Positions 56,812 through 64,000 of a stretch of 64,000 nucleotides of DNA are shown here, piece after piece (the first letter of the stretch is position 1; each line of letters starts with the position of its first letter). A program made the translations under genes and the position numbers. The notes under the pieces were generated by a model. It did no database searches, had not been told where the DNA came from, and worked only from the letters and a program-made list of their open reading frames with translations. Source of the DNA: Amnibacterium sp. CER49 (GTDB lineage Bacteria > Actinomycetota > Actinomycetes > Actinomycetales > Microbacteriaceae); the NCBI RefSeq assembly GCF_029846255.1, contig NZ_JARVWQ010000001.1, positions 124,001 through 188,000 of the forward strand, read 5' to 3'.

Positions 56812-57534
56812 GTGACGATCACCGCTGCAGCCGACGGCTCCGCCCTCGGCAACCCCGGTCCCGCGGGCTGGGCCTGGTACATCGACGACGAGGCCTGGGC
56901 CGCCGGCGGCTGGAAGCACGGCACGAACAACATGGGCGAGCTGAAGGCGGTGCTCGAGCTGTTCCGCGCCACGGAGGGCGTGGACGACGACCTGCTCGTG
57001 CTCTGCGACAGCCAGTACGTCATCAACGCCGCGACGAAGTGGATGGCCGGCTGGAAGCGCAAGGGCTGGCGCAAGGCCGACGGCAAGCCGGTGATGAACG
57101 TCGACCTGCTGCAGGAGCTCGACGAGGCGCTCGCCGGACGCCGGTACCGCTTCGAGTGGGTGCGGGGGCATGTCGGGCACCCGCTCAACGAGGCCGCCGA
57201 CGAGCGCGCCCGCGCCGTGGCGACCGCCTACCAGCGGGGCGCGGCCGTCCCCACGGGCCCCGGGTTCCCCGCCCGGCGGGGTGGCACCGCTCCGGCGGTG
57301 CGCCCGGGTCCCGCATCCGCTTCCCCGGCGCCGCCGGCACCCGCGCCGAGCGCGGCGCTCTTCGACCTCGGTGAGCCCGATGCCGCCCGCGTCGTACCGG
57401 TCGGACTCACCGCCGACGAGTGGCAGCGGCTGGAGCGCATCGCCCGCGAGGCCGGGCTGCCGGCCGACGAGGTGCTCCGCGGGCTCGTCCGCGACGCGCT
57501 CCGGCCGTCGCGGCGCGCTCGTTCCGCGGGTTGA
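56812..57534 (+). CDS. rnhA: Ribonuclease HI with C-terminal ribbon-helix-helix-like extension
   Basis: 240 residues. Residues 1-145 are RNase HI: ADGSALGNPGP (first Asp), MGELKAV (Glu), CDSQYV (Asp), and GHVGHPLNEAADERA (His, Asp) complete the active site. It cuts RNA in RNA-DNA hybrids. A Pro/Ala linker of about 45 residues leads to VGLTADEWQRLERIAREAGL and DEVLRGLVRDAL, which looks like an RHH/CopG-like DNA-binding helix pair. Such a tail is not part of standard RNase HI. GTG start; follows the DarT-like gene by 37 bases on its own -10. Confidence 0.88.
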   Translation: MTITAAADGSALGNPGPAGWAWYIDDEAWAAGGWKHGTNNMGELKAVLELFRATEGVDDDLLVLCDSQYVINAATKWMAGWKRKGWRKADGKPVMNVDLLQELDEALAGRRYRFEWVRGHVGHPLNEAADERARAVATAYQRGAAVPTGPGFPARRGGTAPAVRPGPASASPAPPAPAPSAALFDLGEPDAARVVPVGLTADEWQRLERIAREAGLPADEVLRGLVRDALRPSRRARSAG

Positions 57535-57539
57535 CCGGC

Positions 57540-58328
57540 ATGCACGGCGACGTCTCGCTGGGGGTGCCCGGCGCGCTCGGGCCCGAGGCCATCGGCGCGC
57601 TCGCTCCGCACGTCGAGCAGTGCGGGTTCACGGGGATCTGGGTGAACGACACCCCGGGCGGCGACTCGCTGGCGGGCCTCGCCGCGGCCGGCGCCGCCGC
57701 GCCAGGGCTGCGGCTCGCCGCCGGCGTGATCCCGCTCGACCGTCGACCGGCGGACGACGTGCTCGCCGCGGTGCGCGCCACGCGCGTGCCGGAGGACCGG
57801 CTCACCATCGGCATCGGCTCCGGCGCCGGCCGCGCCGGTGCCCTCGCCCGGGTGCGCGAGGCGGTCGCCGCGCTGCGAGCCGGTACGACCGCCCGGGTCG
57901 CGGTCGGCGCGCTCGGCCCGCGCATGCGGGCGCTCGCGGCCGAGACAGCGGACGCCGTGCTGCTGAACTGGGTGACCCCCGAGCACGCGGCGACGCAGGC
58001 GGCGGAGCTGCGCGCGGTCGCACCCGGGCTGCGGGTGGTCGCCTACGCCCGGACGGTCGTCGAGGACGACGCCCGCGAGGCGCTCGAGACCGAGGCGCGC
58101 CGGTACGCGGCGGTGCCGGCCTACGCCGCGAACTTCGCGCGCCAGGGCGTGGGGCCGCTCGACACGGTGCTGCCCCGGGACGACGCCGACCTCGCCGCCG
58201 GCGTCGCCGCCTACCTCGAGGGAGTCGACGAGGTCGTGCTCCGCGCCATCACGCGCAGCGGCGGCCTCGACGAGCTGATCGGGTTCGCCGAGACCGCAGG
58301 CGCCGCGCTGGGGCTCCCCCGGCGCTGA
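57540..58328 (+). CDS. LLM-class (luciferase-like, F420/FMN) oxidoreductase
   Basis: 262 residues, shorter than the usual 300-350. HVEQCGFTGIWVNDTPGGD, LAAGVIPLDRRPADDV, RLTIGIGSGAGRAGALARVREAVAALRAG and DAVLLNWVTPEHAATQA form the LLM TIM-barrel pattern. Cofactor (F420 or FMN) and substrate are unknown. A TTG at 57531 overlaps the rnhA stop as TTGA and is an alternative start; the ATG at 57540 is used here. Confidence 0.82.
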   Translation: MHGDVSLGVPGALGPEAIGALAPHVEQCGFTGIWVNDTPGGDSLAGLAAAGAAAPGLRLAAGVIPLDRRPADDVLAAVRATRVPEDRLTIGIGSGAGRAGALARVREAVAALRAGTTARVAVGALGPRMRALAAETADAVLLNWVTPEHAATQAAELRAVAPGLRVVAYARTVVEDDAREALETEARRYAAVPAYAANFARQGVGPLDTVLPRDDADLAAGVAAYLEGVDEVVLRAITRSGGLDELIGFAETAGAALGLPRR

Positions 58329-58337
58329 CCTCCGCGG

Positions 58338-59192
58338 TCAGCCGTCCTCGCGGTCAGGGCTCTCGAGGATGAAGAACGTCGACCGGTGCCCGTCCGTGCG
58401 CTCCTCCTGGTAGACGAAGTTCAGGCGGCGCTGGTCGAAGGTCTCGAACCACTCGTCCCACGAGACCTCGCGCAGGCCCTTCGTCGGTGCCTGGAAGTCG
58501 AAGCGCAGCACGCCGAGGTGGTCACCGTGCTCAGTGCCGTCGACGGTCGCCGGGCGGCCGCCGCGGGCCTCGGCCCACTCGCGGATCACCTCGTGGTGCG
58601 TCGTGACCAGGCTGCGGCCCTTGCGCTCCGGCTCCTCGTCGGTCGAGGTGATCTCCTGCGAGTACTTGATCGACTTCGAGGTCTCGGGGCCCGTGCGCAC
58701 GTGGCCGCCGTCCGGACCGGCACCGAGGTCGCCCGGCTCGTCGCCGCCGTCCGCGGACCGGCCTCCACCCGAGGTGCGGGCCGCGACGATCGCCTGCACG
58801 AGCTCCTCCTTGTGCAGCGATGAGGCCCCCTCGACGCCGAGCCGCCGGGCCTCGTCACGGAGGTCGTCGACCTTCCTGCCCCGCAGCTCGGTCTCGCTCA
58901 CCTCGGGCGTGTCCGGCGTCTGGTTGCCCGGCTCCTCGCCCGAGCTCCTCCTCCCGGATCCCGACCCGCCGCGATGTGAGCCGCCGGAGGATCCGCCGCC
59001 CGAGCCGCCGTCCGCAGCCGCCTGACGCGCCCGGGCGATCGCGTGCACCAGCTCCTCCTTGTGCAGCGACGACGCCCCCTCGACGCCGACCCGCCGGGCC
59101 TCATCACGCAGGTCGTCGACCTTCCTGCCCCGCAGCTCCGTCTCGCTGACGTCCGGCGTGTCCGGTGTCTGGTTGCCCGGCTGATCGGCCAT
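58338..59192 (-). CDS. Tandem Rho_N-repeat protein with conserved C-terminal domain
   Basis: 284 residues. Two 52-residue Rho_N/SAP-like repeats (residues 5-56 and 88-139) differ at only five positions: TELRGRKVDDLRDEARR and HKEELVQAI are the helix pair. Ser/Gly/Arg linkers separate them. The C-terminal domain (about 200-284, HHEVIREWAEARGG, VLRFDFQAPTKGLREVSWDEWF) is a widespread small uncharacterised domain. Rho_N suggests nucleic acid binding. ATG at 59192. Confidence 0.8.
   Translation of the reverse strand: MADQPGNQTPDTPDVSETELRGRKVDDLRDEARRVGVEGASSLHKEELVHAIARARQAAADGGSGGGSSGGSHRGGSGSGRRSSGEEPGNQTPDTPEVSETELRGRKVDDLRDEARRLGVEGASSLHKEELVQAIVAARTSGGGRSADGGDEPGDLGAGPDGGHVRTGPETSKSIKYSQEITSTDEEPERKGRSLVTTHHEVIREWAEARGGRPATVDGTEHGDHLGVLRFDFQAPTKGLREVSWDEWFETFDQRRLNFVYQEERTDGHRSTFFILESPDREDG
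58776..58931 (-). repeat. Rho_N coding repeat, second copy
   Basis: 156 bases encoding residues 88-139, in-frame duplicate of 59025-59180 with 47 of 52 residues identical. Confidence 0.85.
59025..59180 (-). repeat. Rho_N coding repeat, first copy
   Basis: 156 bases encoding residues 5-56. The copies keep near-identical protein sequence including the linker GNQTPDTP, so the duplication is fairly recent or kept by conversion. Confidence 0.85.
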
Positions 59193-59314
59193 TCCCGTTC
59201 CTCCTGCCTCCGCGGGCAGCACCGCCCGCACCTGCCCTCGATTCGAGGCCATCCGCCGGGGTAGGGCCTGTGAGACGGCTGAGGCGTGGATCCGCAGAGC
59301 AGCAGCTCCGGCGC

Positions 59315-59905
59315 TCAGCCCCGGCGGCGCGTGAGGAGGACGGCGACCACCACCGCTGCGGCCACGAGCAGCACGAGCAGCCCGCCGACGACGGCGACGA
59401 GCACCACGACCCCGCTGGTGCCGCTCGAGGAGGCGGCCCGCGGCGCTCCGGTGCCGGCGCCGCAGGCCGGGCCGTCGGTGCTGCCGCCCGCGGCGGCGGT
59501 GCCCGAGGGCGCCCGGTACGTGAAGGCGAGGGAGTCGGTGACGGGATGCCCGTCGGCCGACACCACCCGCCACGACACCGTGTAGCGCCCCGATCCCCCG
59601 AGCCGCGTCGTCACCGACACCGTGCGGTCGGTCACCGTCGGGCACGCCGTCTCGAAGTGCCTCCCCTCGGGGCCGATCACCCGCAGCACGGTCGAGCCCC
59701 TGCCGTAGGTGAGCACCGCCTCGTCGAACGTCACGCTCACCGACTTGAGCGGCGCGGTGACCGTGCTGCCCGCCTTCGGGCTGCTGCCCGTCGGGAAGTC
59801 GTGCGCCGATGCCGGGACGGCCGGCAGCAGCACGGCGGCGACGAGCGCCAGGGCGGCCGGCAGGCGCCAGCGGCGGGTCCGGCGTGGCGCGTCGGGCAGC
59901 GGCAT
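59315..59905 (-). CDS. CopC-domain copper-binding membrane protein
   Basis: 196 residues. Signal peptide ending ALVAAVLLPAVPASAHD, with His as mature N-terminus (the copper ligand in CopC). The beta-barrel domain has SVTFDEAVLTYGRG, GRYTVSWRVVSADGHPVTDSLAFTYRAP (second ligand region DGHP). One C-terminal TM (VVVLVAVVGGLLVLLVAAA) with a basic tail. No CopD-type partner is next to it. AGAAGGAG precedes the ATG. Probably binds or delivers periplasmic Cu. Confidence 0.9.
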   Translation of the reverse strand: MPLPDAPRRTRRWRLPAALALVAAVLLPAVPASAHDFPTGSSPKAGSTVTAPLKSVSVTFDEAVLTYGRGSTVLRVIGPEGRHFETACPTVTDRTVSVTTRLGGSGRYTVSWRVVSADGHPVTDSLAFTYRAPSGTAAAGGSTDGPACGAGTGAPRAASSSGTSGVVVLVAVVGGLLVLLVAAAVVVAVLLTRRRG

Positions 59906-59952
59906 GGGGCTCCTTCTGCGGGCGGTTCCGACGTCCGCACCCGGGGGTCGGT

Positions 59953-61062
59953 TCACCGGTCGTCGGCGAGGACGGTCGGCGGCACCGCGGCGAGCACGCG
60001 CTCGGCGACCGCGGCGTGGTAGCGGAGGTCAGGGAGAGGCCAGCCGACCCGGTTCGTGAGGTGCACGAGCACGAGGTCGCGGTCGGGGTCCGCCCAGGCG
60101 ATGCAGCAGTTGCTGCCGTTGTGCCCGAATGCGCGCGGGCTGCTGCTCGCGCCGAACGGGCTCACCGTGCCCGGCACGCTCCGCGGGCCGCCGAGCTGGA
60201 ACCCCGCGGTCCAGCGGATCGGGTAGCGCGCGACGCGGTCGAGCCGGTCGTCGGGCGGCGGCGCGAGCGCCGCATCGAGCGCACGCCGCGAGAGGATCCG
60301 CGCGCGGCCGAGCCGCCCGCCTCGCAGCAGCGCGAGGTAGAGGCGGGCGAGGTCGCGGGCCGTGGTCGAGACGCCCGCGGCCGGGATGACGGCGCGGCGG
60401 ACGGCGGCGCGGTTCACGTCCGCCTGCACGACGAGGCCGAGCAGGCCGGCGCCCCGCACCGGCACGGCGCGACCCAGCAGCGCCGACGGCAGGCCGAGGT
60501 GCGTGTCGCCCAGCCCGAGTGGACGGAGCACGAGCTCGTCGAGCACGTCCGGCAACGGCCGCCCCGTCACCCGCCGGACGACCTCACCGAGCACGAAACC
60601 GGCGGCGATGGGGCTGTAGCCGGGCTCGGTGCCGGGGGCCCAGGCGGGGCGTGCGGCGGCGACCCGCGCGAGGGCGCGGTCGGGGTCCGTGATCACGGCC
60701 GCGTCGCCGAGCACCCGGAGGCCGCCGAACCCGGCCCGGTGCTGCAGCACCTGACGGACCGTCACCGCCTCCTTGCCCGCACGCCCGAACTCCGGCCACC
60801 AGCGCGAGACGGGATCGTCGAGGCCGAGCGCGCCGAGATCGGCGAGCCGGTGCACCACGACCGCGGTGAACGGCTTCCCCGCGGAGAAGCTCCAGAACAG
60901 GGCGTCGCGGCGGCAGCCGAAGGCGAGGTCGAGCACCGGACGGCCCCGGTGGAGCACGACGAGCTGCGCCGTCGCGCCCCGGGCACGGACGAGGTCGACG
61001 GCCTCCTGCAGCCGCTCGGGCCGGAGCCCCGGCTGCGCCGCGGGAGGTGCGGGCGCGATCAG
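59953..61062 (-). CDS. Serine beta-lactamase-fold hydrolase (class C-like), start uncertain
   Basis: About 369 residues. FWSFSAGKPFT is the Ser-x-x-Lys motif; PGYSPIAAGFVLGEVVRRVTG holds the Tyr-Ser motif and GHNGSNCCIAW the third (HNG) motif. Serine esterase/DD-peptidase-like enzyme; no clear export signal. The only upstream in-frame starts are CTG codons: the CTG at 61062 overlaps the rsfS stop as CTGA and has GAGG 10 bases before. A GTG at 60957 is the alternative but would remove family-conserved sequence. Confidence 0.75.
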   Translation of the reverse strand: MIAPAPPAAQPGLRPERLQEAVDLVRARGATAQLVVLHRGRPVLDLAFGCRRDALFWSFSAGKPFTAVVVHRLADLGALGLDDPVSRWWPEFGRAGKEAVTVRQVLQHRAGFGGLRVLGDAAVITDPDRALARVAAARPAWAPGTEPGYSPIAAGFVLGEVVRRVTGRPLPDVLDELVLRPLGLGDTHLGLPSALLGRAVPVRGAGLLGLVVQADVNRAAVRRAVIPAAGVSTTARDLARLYLALLRGGRLGRARILSRRALDAALAPPPDDRLDRVARYPIRWTAGFQLGGPRSVPGTVSPFGASSSPRAFGHNGSNCCIAWADPDRDLVLVHLTNRVGWPLPDLRYHAAVAERVLAAVPPTVLADDR

Positions 61063-61428
61063 GAGGCGGCGGCCTCGCCGGAACGGCCGAGCGGCAGCGC
61101 GGGGCAGTCGCGCCAGAGCCGCTCGAGGCCGTAGTAGGCGCGGTCCTCCTGGTGGAAGACGTGGACGGACGAGGTCGCCGAAGTCGAGCAGCTCCCAGCG
61201 CCCCTGGCCGCGGCCCTCGCGCCGCTTGAGCGGCACGCCCTCGGCGGTGAGCCGCTCATCGACGGCGTCGGCGATCGCGAGCACGTTGCGCTCGCTGCTG
61301 CCCGAGGCGAGCAGGAACGCGTCGGTCAGCGGGAGCCGGGACGACACGTCGATCGCCACGAGGTCGGCGGCGTTCTTCTCCCAGGCGGCATCGGCCGCCT
61401 GCTGGACGAGGATCTGGGAGGGCTTCAC
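61059..61428 (-). pseudogene. rsfS: Ribosomal silencing factor RsfS, frameshifted
   Basis: The first part (KPSQILVQQAADAAWEKNAAD, LTDAFLLASGSSERNVLAIADAV, RRREGRGQGRWELLDFGDLV) is RsfS. It should continue DLVVHVFHQEDRAYYGLERLW. One extra C at 61167/61168 (GTC-C-GTC) breaks the frame; removing it restores the full protein to the stop at 61059. GTG at 61428 after TGAGG. RsfS binds L14 and blocks subunit joining in stationary phase. This could be a genuine mutation, a programmed shift or an assembly error. Confidence 0.85.
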
Positions 61429-61435
61429 GACCTCA

Positions 61436-63019
61436 TCAGAATAGCTTGAGCACCCAGCTGCCGACGAGCAGCGCGACGACACCGACCGCCATCGCGCCCG
61501 CGATGATCGCGAGCACCGTCGGCAGGATGTTGGCGCTCAGGCGGCGGCCACCGAGCATCGCCTTGCCCGAGCCGGCGCCGCTGATGGCGCGGTTCGCGCT
61601 GACCGGCTTCACGCCCGGCGCGTGGTCCTCCTGCGCGTGCTCGTAGAGCCGGTCGACGTCGGGCGAGTCGATCGCGTCGATCGGGGCGCCGGTCTGCGCG
61701 AGCCGCTTCGGCAGGTTCAGCGATCCGGTGATGAAGATGTCACCGGTGCCGCTGACGGCCTGCGTGAGGTCGGGCTGCGGGTCGTTCGGCAGGATGAGCG
61801 CACCGCCGGTGCCGCTCGTCGTCGTGCCGCGGCCCAGGAACCCGGTGTGCTCGTCGAGCTCGTCCGGCTCCTTCCACGGCAGCGGCGCCTGGCGCGGCTG
61901 CTCCATGCGGCGCGGCGCGGCCTGCGGCGCCTGCGCGGCCGACTGACCCGTCTGCGCCGAGCGGGCGCGGCGGATGAGCGCCTCGAAGCCGGCGAGGTCG
62001 GTGATCTCGGACGGCGGTCCCAGCTGCTCGGGCGCCCACGAGGCCGCCTCCTGCTGCGGCTCGGCGGGGACGTTGCTCCACGCCGTGGCTGCGGGCGCGC
62101 CCCAGCCGGGGATCGCCTGCTGCTCGGGCTCGTCGTCGTACTCGTAGTGGTCCACCTCGCCGCCCTGCGGCTCGAGGAAGGCGGGGCCCTGCTGGGCGAC
62201 CTCGAACGGGTGCCGGCCGGGCGTGGCGACGGGCGTCGGGCTCGAGAACGAGAGCGCGTCGTCGCCCTGGGGCTCGACGAAGAACTGCGGCAGGCCGACC
62301 GGCGCCGTCATCGGCGCCTGCGCCTCGAGCGCGGCGCGGTCGAGGGCAGGCATCGACATCGCCACGGTCGGCGCGTCGTCGTAGTCCTCGTACTCGACCG
62401 AGGCGGGGCCGCCGAACGCGGCGGGCACCTGCGAGGCGGGCGCCGCGTCGCTGAACCAGGCGGCGGGCATGCCGTCCTCGGTGAGCTCCGCGGCCTGCGC
62501 GGCGCGGCGGTCGCGCCGGCTGTGCGGCGGCTCGACCGGCTGCTGGACGGGGATGCGCGCGGTCGGCAGCACCTCGGGCTCGCGCTCACGGCGCAGCACG
62601 GCGTCGCGGACGCGGTCGAGCAGCTCGCCCGACACCGACGACGGACCCGTCGCCGGCCCGCGACCGAACGACTGCGGCATCGCGGGACGGAAGTCGGCGG
62701 GCGGCTGCGGGGCCTCCTGCTGGGGCGCAGGCGCATCGGCGCGCCGCGACAGCGCGGCCCAGATGTCGGCGGTGTTCTGCGCGGAGAAGTCCTGCTCGGG
62801 GTCGATGCGGCCCCGCGGGTCGGCGTTGCCGAAGTCGACGACACCGCTCGGGTGCATCCGGCCCTCGGCGAGGGCCTCCGCGGCGCGGCGCTCGGCCTCG
62901 CGCGCCTCGCGCCGGCTCATCGGCTGCCTGCCGTCGGCGCGGGGCTCACCAGCCCGGGCGGTGTCCACGCCGGTGCCGCTGCGGCTCCCGCGGAAGGACT
63001 CGTCCTGCCACATGCTCAT
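61436..63019 (-). CDS. Disordered Pro/Gln-rich membrane protein between nadD and rsfS
   Basis: 527 residues. N-terminus has [16 protein letters not shown] (helical, basic), then a long acidic, Pro/Gln/Ala-rich region with repeated PQ motifs (residues about 100-430), and one C-terminal TM ([27 protein letters not shown]). The arrangement resembles a tail-anchored cytoplasmic protein. In related genomes a protein occupies this slot; function unknown. ATG at 63019 after AGGAGCGA overlaps the nadD stop (ATGA). Confidence 0.8.
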   Translation of the reverse strand: MSMWQDESFRGSRSGTGVDTARAGEPRADGRQPMSRREAREAERRAAEALAEGRMHPSGVVDFGNADPRGRIDPEQDFSAQNTADIWAALSRRADAPAPQQEAPQPPADFRPAMPQSFGRGPATGPSSVSGELLDRVRDAVLRREREPEVLPTARIPVQQPVEPPHSRRDRRAAQAAELTEDGMPAAWFSDAAPASQVPAAFGGPASVEYEDYDDAPTVAMSMPALDRAALEAQAPMTAPVGLPQFFVEPQGDDALSFSSPTPVATPGRHPFEVAQQGPAFLEPQGGEVDHYEYDDEPEQQAIPGWGAPAATAWSNVPAEPQQEAASWAPEQLGPPSEITDLAGFEALIRRARSAQTGQSAAQAPQAAPRRMEQPRQAPLPWKEPDELDEHTGFLGRGTTTSGTGGALILPNDPQPDLTQAVSGTGDIFITGSLNLPKRLAQTGAPIDAIDSPDVDRLYEHAQEDHAPGVKPVSANRAISGAGSGKAMLGGRRLSANILPTVLAIIAGAMAVGVVALLVGSWVLKLF

Positions 63020-63579
63020 GGTTCGCTCCTGTACAGCCGGTGCTTGCTGATGTACTGAACCACACCATCCGGAACGAGGTACCAAACGGGTGCGCCGTGT
63101 CGCACACGCGCTCGACAATCCGTCGAGGAGATGGCGAGAGCGGGCACCTCGAGCACGCTCACCCGCTCCGCGGGCAGCCCGGTGACGGTCAGGGCGTGGC
63201 CCGGACGGGTCACCGCGACGAAGTGGGCGAGCTTCCAGAGCTCGTCCATGTCCTTCCACTCGAAGATCTGCGCGATGGCGTCGGCGCCCGAGATGAAGAA
63301 GAGGTCGGCGTCCGGGCGCTGCGCCTGCAGGTCGCGCAGCGTGTCGACCGTGTAGGTCGTGCCGCCGCGATCGATGTCGACGCGCGACACCGTGAACCGC
63401 GGGTTGGAGGCCGTCGCGACGACCGTCATGAGGTAGCGGTGCTCGGCCGGGGTGACCGTGTGCTTGTGCCAGGGCTCACCCGTGGGCACGAAGACGACCT
63501 CGTCGAGGTCGAAGACCCGCTGCACCTCGCTCGCGGCCACGAGGTGGCCGTGGTGCACGGGATCGAAGGTGCCGCCCAT
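63016..63579 (-). CDS. nadD: Nicotinate-nucleotide adenylyltransferase
   Basis: 187 residues. [12 protein letters not shown] is the nucleotide-binding (HxGH) motif and [12 protein letters not shown] the ISSTxxR motif. It adenylates nicotinate mononucleotide in NAD synthesis. The ATG at 63579 begins MGGTFDP, which is slightly short; upstream in-frame sequence could add a few residues. Overlaps the 527-aa gene by ATGA. Confidence 0.96.
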   Translation of the reverse strand: MGGTFDPVHHGHLVAASEVQRVFDLDEVVFVPTGEPWHKHTVTPAEHRYLMTVVATASNPRFTVSRVDIDRGGTTYTVDTLRDLQAQRPDADLFFISGADAIAQIFEWKDMDELWKLAHFVAVTRPGHALTVTGLPAERVSVLEVPALAISSTDCRARVRHGAPVWYLVPDGVVQYISKHRLYRSEP

Positions 63580-63642
63580 GACCCCGATCCGGGCGCGGCG
63601 GCCGGGTGTCGGGGCGGGCGTGTCGAGGGAGACGGCTCCCCG

Positions 63643-63837
63643 CTAGTGCGACGGGCCGTGCGGCGGGTTCGAGGAGCCGCCGCGCTTGCCGGCGTGGCGG
63701 TGCGCGACGTCGCGGTACGACCAGGCGACGAAGCCGAGCACGAGGAAGCCCGCGATCGCGATGAGCGGGAACACGGGCGCCGGGAAGATCAGCGGGTGCT
63801 CCGCGGACACGGTCGGCAGAGCGGTCAGCAGCGACAA
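63643..63837 (-). CDS. Small single-TM protein, 64 aa
   Basis: TTG at 63837 follows GAGGAGG. One TM segment (FPAPVFPLIAIAGFLVLGFVAW) and a basic, His-containing C-tail (RDVAHRHAGKRGG). A TAGGAT at about 63890 is a possible -10. In Microbacteriaceae a small protein often lies between proA and nadD. Function unknown. Confidence 0.6.
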   Translation of the reverse strand: MSLLTALPTVSAEHPLIFPAPVFPLIAIAGFLVLGFVAWSYRDVAHRHAGKRGGSSNPPHGPSH

Positions 63838-63902
63838 GAGCGGCCTCCTCGGGCGGGGACGGACGGGGATGCGGTCGGGGAACGATCCTAGAGCGCTCGG
63901 GC

Positions 63903-64000
63903 TCAGGACCGGATCTGGCCCGACCCGCGCACGAGCCACTTGGTGCTCGTGAGCTCGGGCAGCCCCATCGGCCCCCGCGCGTGCAGCTTCTGGGTGGAGA
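63903..64000 (-). CDS. proA: Glutamate-5-semialdehyde dehydrogenase, C-terminal end only
   Basis: The last 32 codons are visible. [21 protein letters not shown] is the conserved ProA C-terminus. ProA reduces gamma-glutamyl phosphate in proline synthesis. Gene runs off the right edge. Confidence 0.85.
   Translation of the reverse strand, partial: STQKLHARGPMGLPELTSTKWLVRGSGQIRS

Overview
This is a 64 kb stretch of a very GC-rich actinobacterial chromosome, most likely from the family Microbacteriaceae. The conserved gene strings (lepA-hemW-hrcA-dnaJ-rsmE-HIT-phoH-ybeY-CBS protein-era; comEA-comEC-holA-rpsT; proA-nadD-rsfS), the third-position GC bias, frequent GTG starts and many leaderless genes all fit. 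Genes are packed tightly. Operons are chained by 4-base start/stop overlaps (ATGA, GTGA, TTGA and apparently CTGA), and three convergent gene pairs overlap tail to tail.

Layout. 1-10 kb: CoA-transferase (cut by the window edge), DUF2071 protein, glyS, a Met/Cys-rich copper-storage-like protein, a P-loop kinase-like protein, uppS, recO, an NTF2-like protein, and leuA with a leucine-codon leader peptide. 9-14.5 kb: an MprF-type lipid aminoacylation operon with two related esterases around it. 14.5-24 kb: the era-to-hemW housekeeping cluster, with hrcA under a degenerate CIRCE. 24-30 kb: a 74-bp direct repeat pair, a HAD phosphatase, two DUF1990 proteins, lepA, Nudix, an aminotransferase and rpsT. 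30-38.7 kb: HerA-like ATPase, holA, comEC, comEA, leuS. 38.7-44 kb: DedA, a four-gene OpuA/OpuB-type osmoprotectant ABC importer and an App1-like phosphatase. 44-50.3 kb: divergent G6PD-family and UbiA-family genes, an acyl-CoA dehydrogenase, a CynX-type transporter and a decayed DHA2 drug transporter.

50.3-64 kb: tRNA-Ala(GGC) with a possible attachment-site scar, then a more accessory stretch: GNAT, DUF4326, membrane proteins, EamA, YitT, ThuA, PPK2, a zinc-ribbon DarT-like protein with no visible partner antitoxin, RNase HI with a ribbon-helix-helix-like tail, an LLM-family oxidoreductase, a Rho_N-repeat protein, CopC and a serine beta-lactamase-fold protein. It ends in rsfS (apparently frameshifted), a disordered membrane protein, nadD, a small membrane protein and the end of proA.

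No insertion sequence, prophage, CRISPR array or rRNA operon is visible. The most interesting items are the DarT-like gene next to the RNase HI-RHH fusion, the leuA leader whose Leu codons are complementary to the leuA Shine-Dalgarno site, the MprF/esterase locus, the paired CTG-start candidates, the 74-bp intergenic repeats, and the two broken genes (DHA2 transporter and rsfS). All calls come from reading the sequence; no database search was run.
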